A stretch of 64,000 nt of DNA, taken from assembly GCA_946902875.1 (NCBI GenBank), contig OX336340.1, positions 10,307,566-10,371,565 of the forward strand, read 5' to 3'. The stretch is from Nematopogon swammerdamellus (Eukaryota > Arthropoda > Insecta > Lepidoptera > Adelidae). A program made the position numbers and the translations under genes. The notes under the pieces are model-generated. The model was given only the letters and a program-made list of their open reading frames with translations. It made no database searches and had not been told where the DNA came from. How positions within the stretch are numbered: the stretch's first letter is position 1; every line of letters starts with the position of its first letter. Positions 61,831 to 64,000 of this stretch are shown here, piece by piece.

Positions 61831-63227
61831 ATGACTGCTAGGCCAGGGTCTTCCTTCTGGCTATGAGAAACCCACCACTCTGTCTAATCGTACCTACTAC
61901 AAAATAAATTAGCAATTAAAGGTCTCGAGTCATCCTCAGTAAATCGTATTAGATACGGCGATACATCTCTGAGCCCCAAACTTTAACTCTCCGGTCTCTA
62001 CGTTCAATATGTCGCAAGGTATATTTGCTCATAAAGCTGAGGCGCACGGTTGACTTTTGCTTGTAGAGTACGAGGGGCGAGTTCGGCCGATATTGATATT
62101 GCTCAATGAGTGTGAAATTGTTGGATAAACATGAAGTTATTGAGTTAGTAATATGGCGCCGGCGACGGGGCACGCCTGCATCGCGCCGTCCACACGGCAT
62201 CACGGACATTTTTTGTGCTTTATTTTATGCGCTTACGCACCAAGTTGGGAATAGTTAATTTTCCTTATGAATAAAACTATTTTCTTATAATAAAGACATA
62301 AAATACCATATAACAATGTTTTTTGCTATTTATAATGGTGTTTTACTGGTTTGCATAAAGATTTTGTGGTATATTAAAATAATACTTTGTTAAGTATTTA
62401 ATTAATAAGAATAAAAGCCAAATAGGTACCTACATAATTTTGTTAATTTTTGAACTAATTAACTGATGAATGGAGAAAACTAGCTTGAATTAATAATATT
62501 ATAAGCTGTTGTTTTATGGCTAATACCCAATCCATCCAATTAACTAAAAAGACGAAAATAAAGCTAATTATTGAATTAAGCGGTAAGTGTCACTAATTTG
62601 ACGGAAAATTACTTGGATATGCAACATCAAACATCTCTGTATGGTTAAGTATGAACGGAACAATGTTTATTCAGAGCGAGCGCGCCATTGGGAGCTAGCG
62701 TCATCATCACCGTGGCGACCGCAGCCCCACACCGAAACAAAACGCCCGCCATAAAATATGAGTGTTTACCTCCGTTGGTTCCCGAGTCCCGAGCCACAAC
62801 TTACGAGCGGACCTTCCAATGTGAACACGATACCCTGTCATCGTCGCCATCTTTATTGCGGCAGCGACACCAACACCTACCTGTACCTATACCTACTATA
62901 TAGCTGAAGTTGATATTTATTTTAGAAATTAATCTGGAAATTAAGTAAATACGACCCTGGGTTGACTTTTAGTAATTATAACTAGTTATTACGCGCTGTC
63001 TCAGCTAAACATAAATCAGTTAAGGTACGGAATCCAGAGTTAGACGTTCTAGCCCCTACCAGTACCTACCTAGGCAGTATACGCGGGGCGTCTTGAGGCA
63101 ACTTCACCAGTACCTAATTTTAAGATTCTGTTTGTAACAATGTTGTTGGTATTTTTTTAATATGCTATGTATGCCGATTTGGCTTTGGCTGTAATGGATT
63201 TATATATTAATAAAAAAAAATGTAAAT

Positions 63228-63429
63228 ACTAATATTATAAACTAGCTTTTGCCCCCGGGCTTCGCTCGCATAGCCTATGTCCATCCTGAGGGTCTATTCT
63301 AAATATGCGTCAAAGAATTTTTTTAATTGGAGGAGTATTTTGTAAGTTTGGATATAGGAGGTAATATGTGTATTACCTCCTACATCCAACCTTACAAACT
63401 TACAAACTTTACCTCTTTATAATATTAGT
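63228..63429. mobile_element. Element with ACTAATATTATAAA inverted termini
   Basis: ACTAATATTATAAA (63228-63241) and TTTATAATATTAGT (63416-63429) are exact inverted repeats. The inside starts CTAGCTTTTGCCCCCGGGCTTCGC, split here as CTAGCTTTTGC and CGGGCTTCGCTCGC. A second internal palindrome at about 63350-63400 pairs GGAGGTAATA with TATTACCTCC. Confidence 0.75.
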
Positions 63430-64000
63430 GTAGATAACTAGATGTTTTATCATTTATCAGGTTTACCATTACCTACACTACGGGTTCTTGAAAAACTCAG
63501 TTTCGCTATGTTTACGTATTAATATCTACTTACTTTAATTAAAATGCCAGACACACTCAACGTACGTAATTTATTTTGAATTTTGTATTCATTTTATATC
63601 AAATAAATCTTTTCGGTTTTTAATTTATTTCGTCGCCATTTGTGTGCGTGCTCAAGAAAGAAAGAAGAAGTATTAGCGAGGCTTGATTAAACTGAAAACA
63701 TCGGATATGTATTTGTAGAAATAAGATAGGTAATTAGGTACCTACGTGTGTACTCTGTTATTTTATATTCGAATGTAGAAAAAAGATACGGTCCGTCCGT
63801 ACGTATGTCATTCCCGTCAGTCCTACCAAGGTAAACATATCAATCCCAGTGTTATCATTTGTTACATACCATTAAACACCTATAATTTAATACACAATAA
63901 TTTTTTTAAGTAATTAATTTAATGTTTTGGAATAACTTAAAAGTATCATCGCTCCACATTTTGTAAAACTGCTAGTATCAATATGGAAATGTCAATATGA

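Larger units (their letters stand above)
33077..64000 (-). other. intron and/or 5' region upstream of the grn exon
   Basis: This DNA lies 5' of the acceptor at 33078-33077 on the minus strand. No exon encoding a GATA1/2/3 N-terminus was recognised up to the right edge, so it is either one long intron or includes untranslated first exons and promoters that cannot be read by eye. Stretches 33600-34770, 35590-41760, 43500-45480, 54850-57230 and 61830-63220 have no gene I can support, only AT-rich sequence with GC-rich islets. Confidence 0.6.

Noticed and set aside
1..64000. A CRISPR array, operon or other prokaryotic system
   Set aside because: The tandem repeats lack the repeat-spacer pattern, no dense gene run exists, and the window is intron-dominated insect DNA.

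Overview
The window looks like lepidopteran (moth or butterfly) nuclear DNA. It has an AT-rich background, repeat families of the kind scattered through Lepidoptera genomes, a short TTAGG tract (the insect telomere motif), and coding sequence split by very long introns. There is no sign of bacterial gene organisation. Almost none of the predicted open frames is a gene.

The only host gene I can support lies on the minus strand. It is a GATA-family zinc-finger transcription factor of the GATA1/2/3 class, whose insect member is grain (grn). Two internal coding exons are present. The upstream exon (33076 down to 32447) carries the transactivation region, including a motif reading PLFTFPPTPPKDSTPDSV, and ends in the basic linker before the fingers. 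The next exon (15664 down to 15519) encodes the complete N-terminal GATA finger and the following basic arm. Splice sites agree: the first exon ends GCC G|GTGAGT and the second begins ctgcag|AG GGT, so a phase-1 junction rebuilds a Glu codon. The intron between them is about 16.8 kb. The start-codon exon (above 33076) and the second-finger exon (below 15519) were not found, so they probably lie outside the window and the gene probably exceeds 64 kb.

The rest is intron or upstream DNA of this gene (1-15518, 15665-32446, 33077-64000). It holds mobile-element debris: a SINE-like family with a shared 3' tail and a 5S-rRNA-like head, a second SINE-like family, LINE 3' ends with decayed C-terminal coding, a complete nonautonomous hAT element with an 8-bp target duplication, several foldback MITEs, a four-copy 150-bp tandem array, a 213-bp higher-order tandem array, and a small retroposed unit with a 15-bp target duplication inserted beside its own relative. 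Many short GC-rich islets punctuate the AT-rich introns. In a developmental regulator these are reasonable enhancer candidates, but this is inference.

I see no operon, CRISPR array, rRNA gene or intact tRNA gene, and no convincing new multi-gene system. The most unusual features are structural: long near-perfect hairpins, the nested self-related insertion, the tandem arrays and the 40-base C run.
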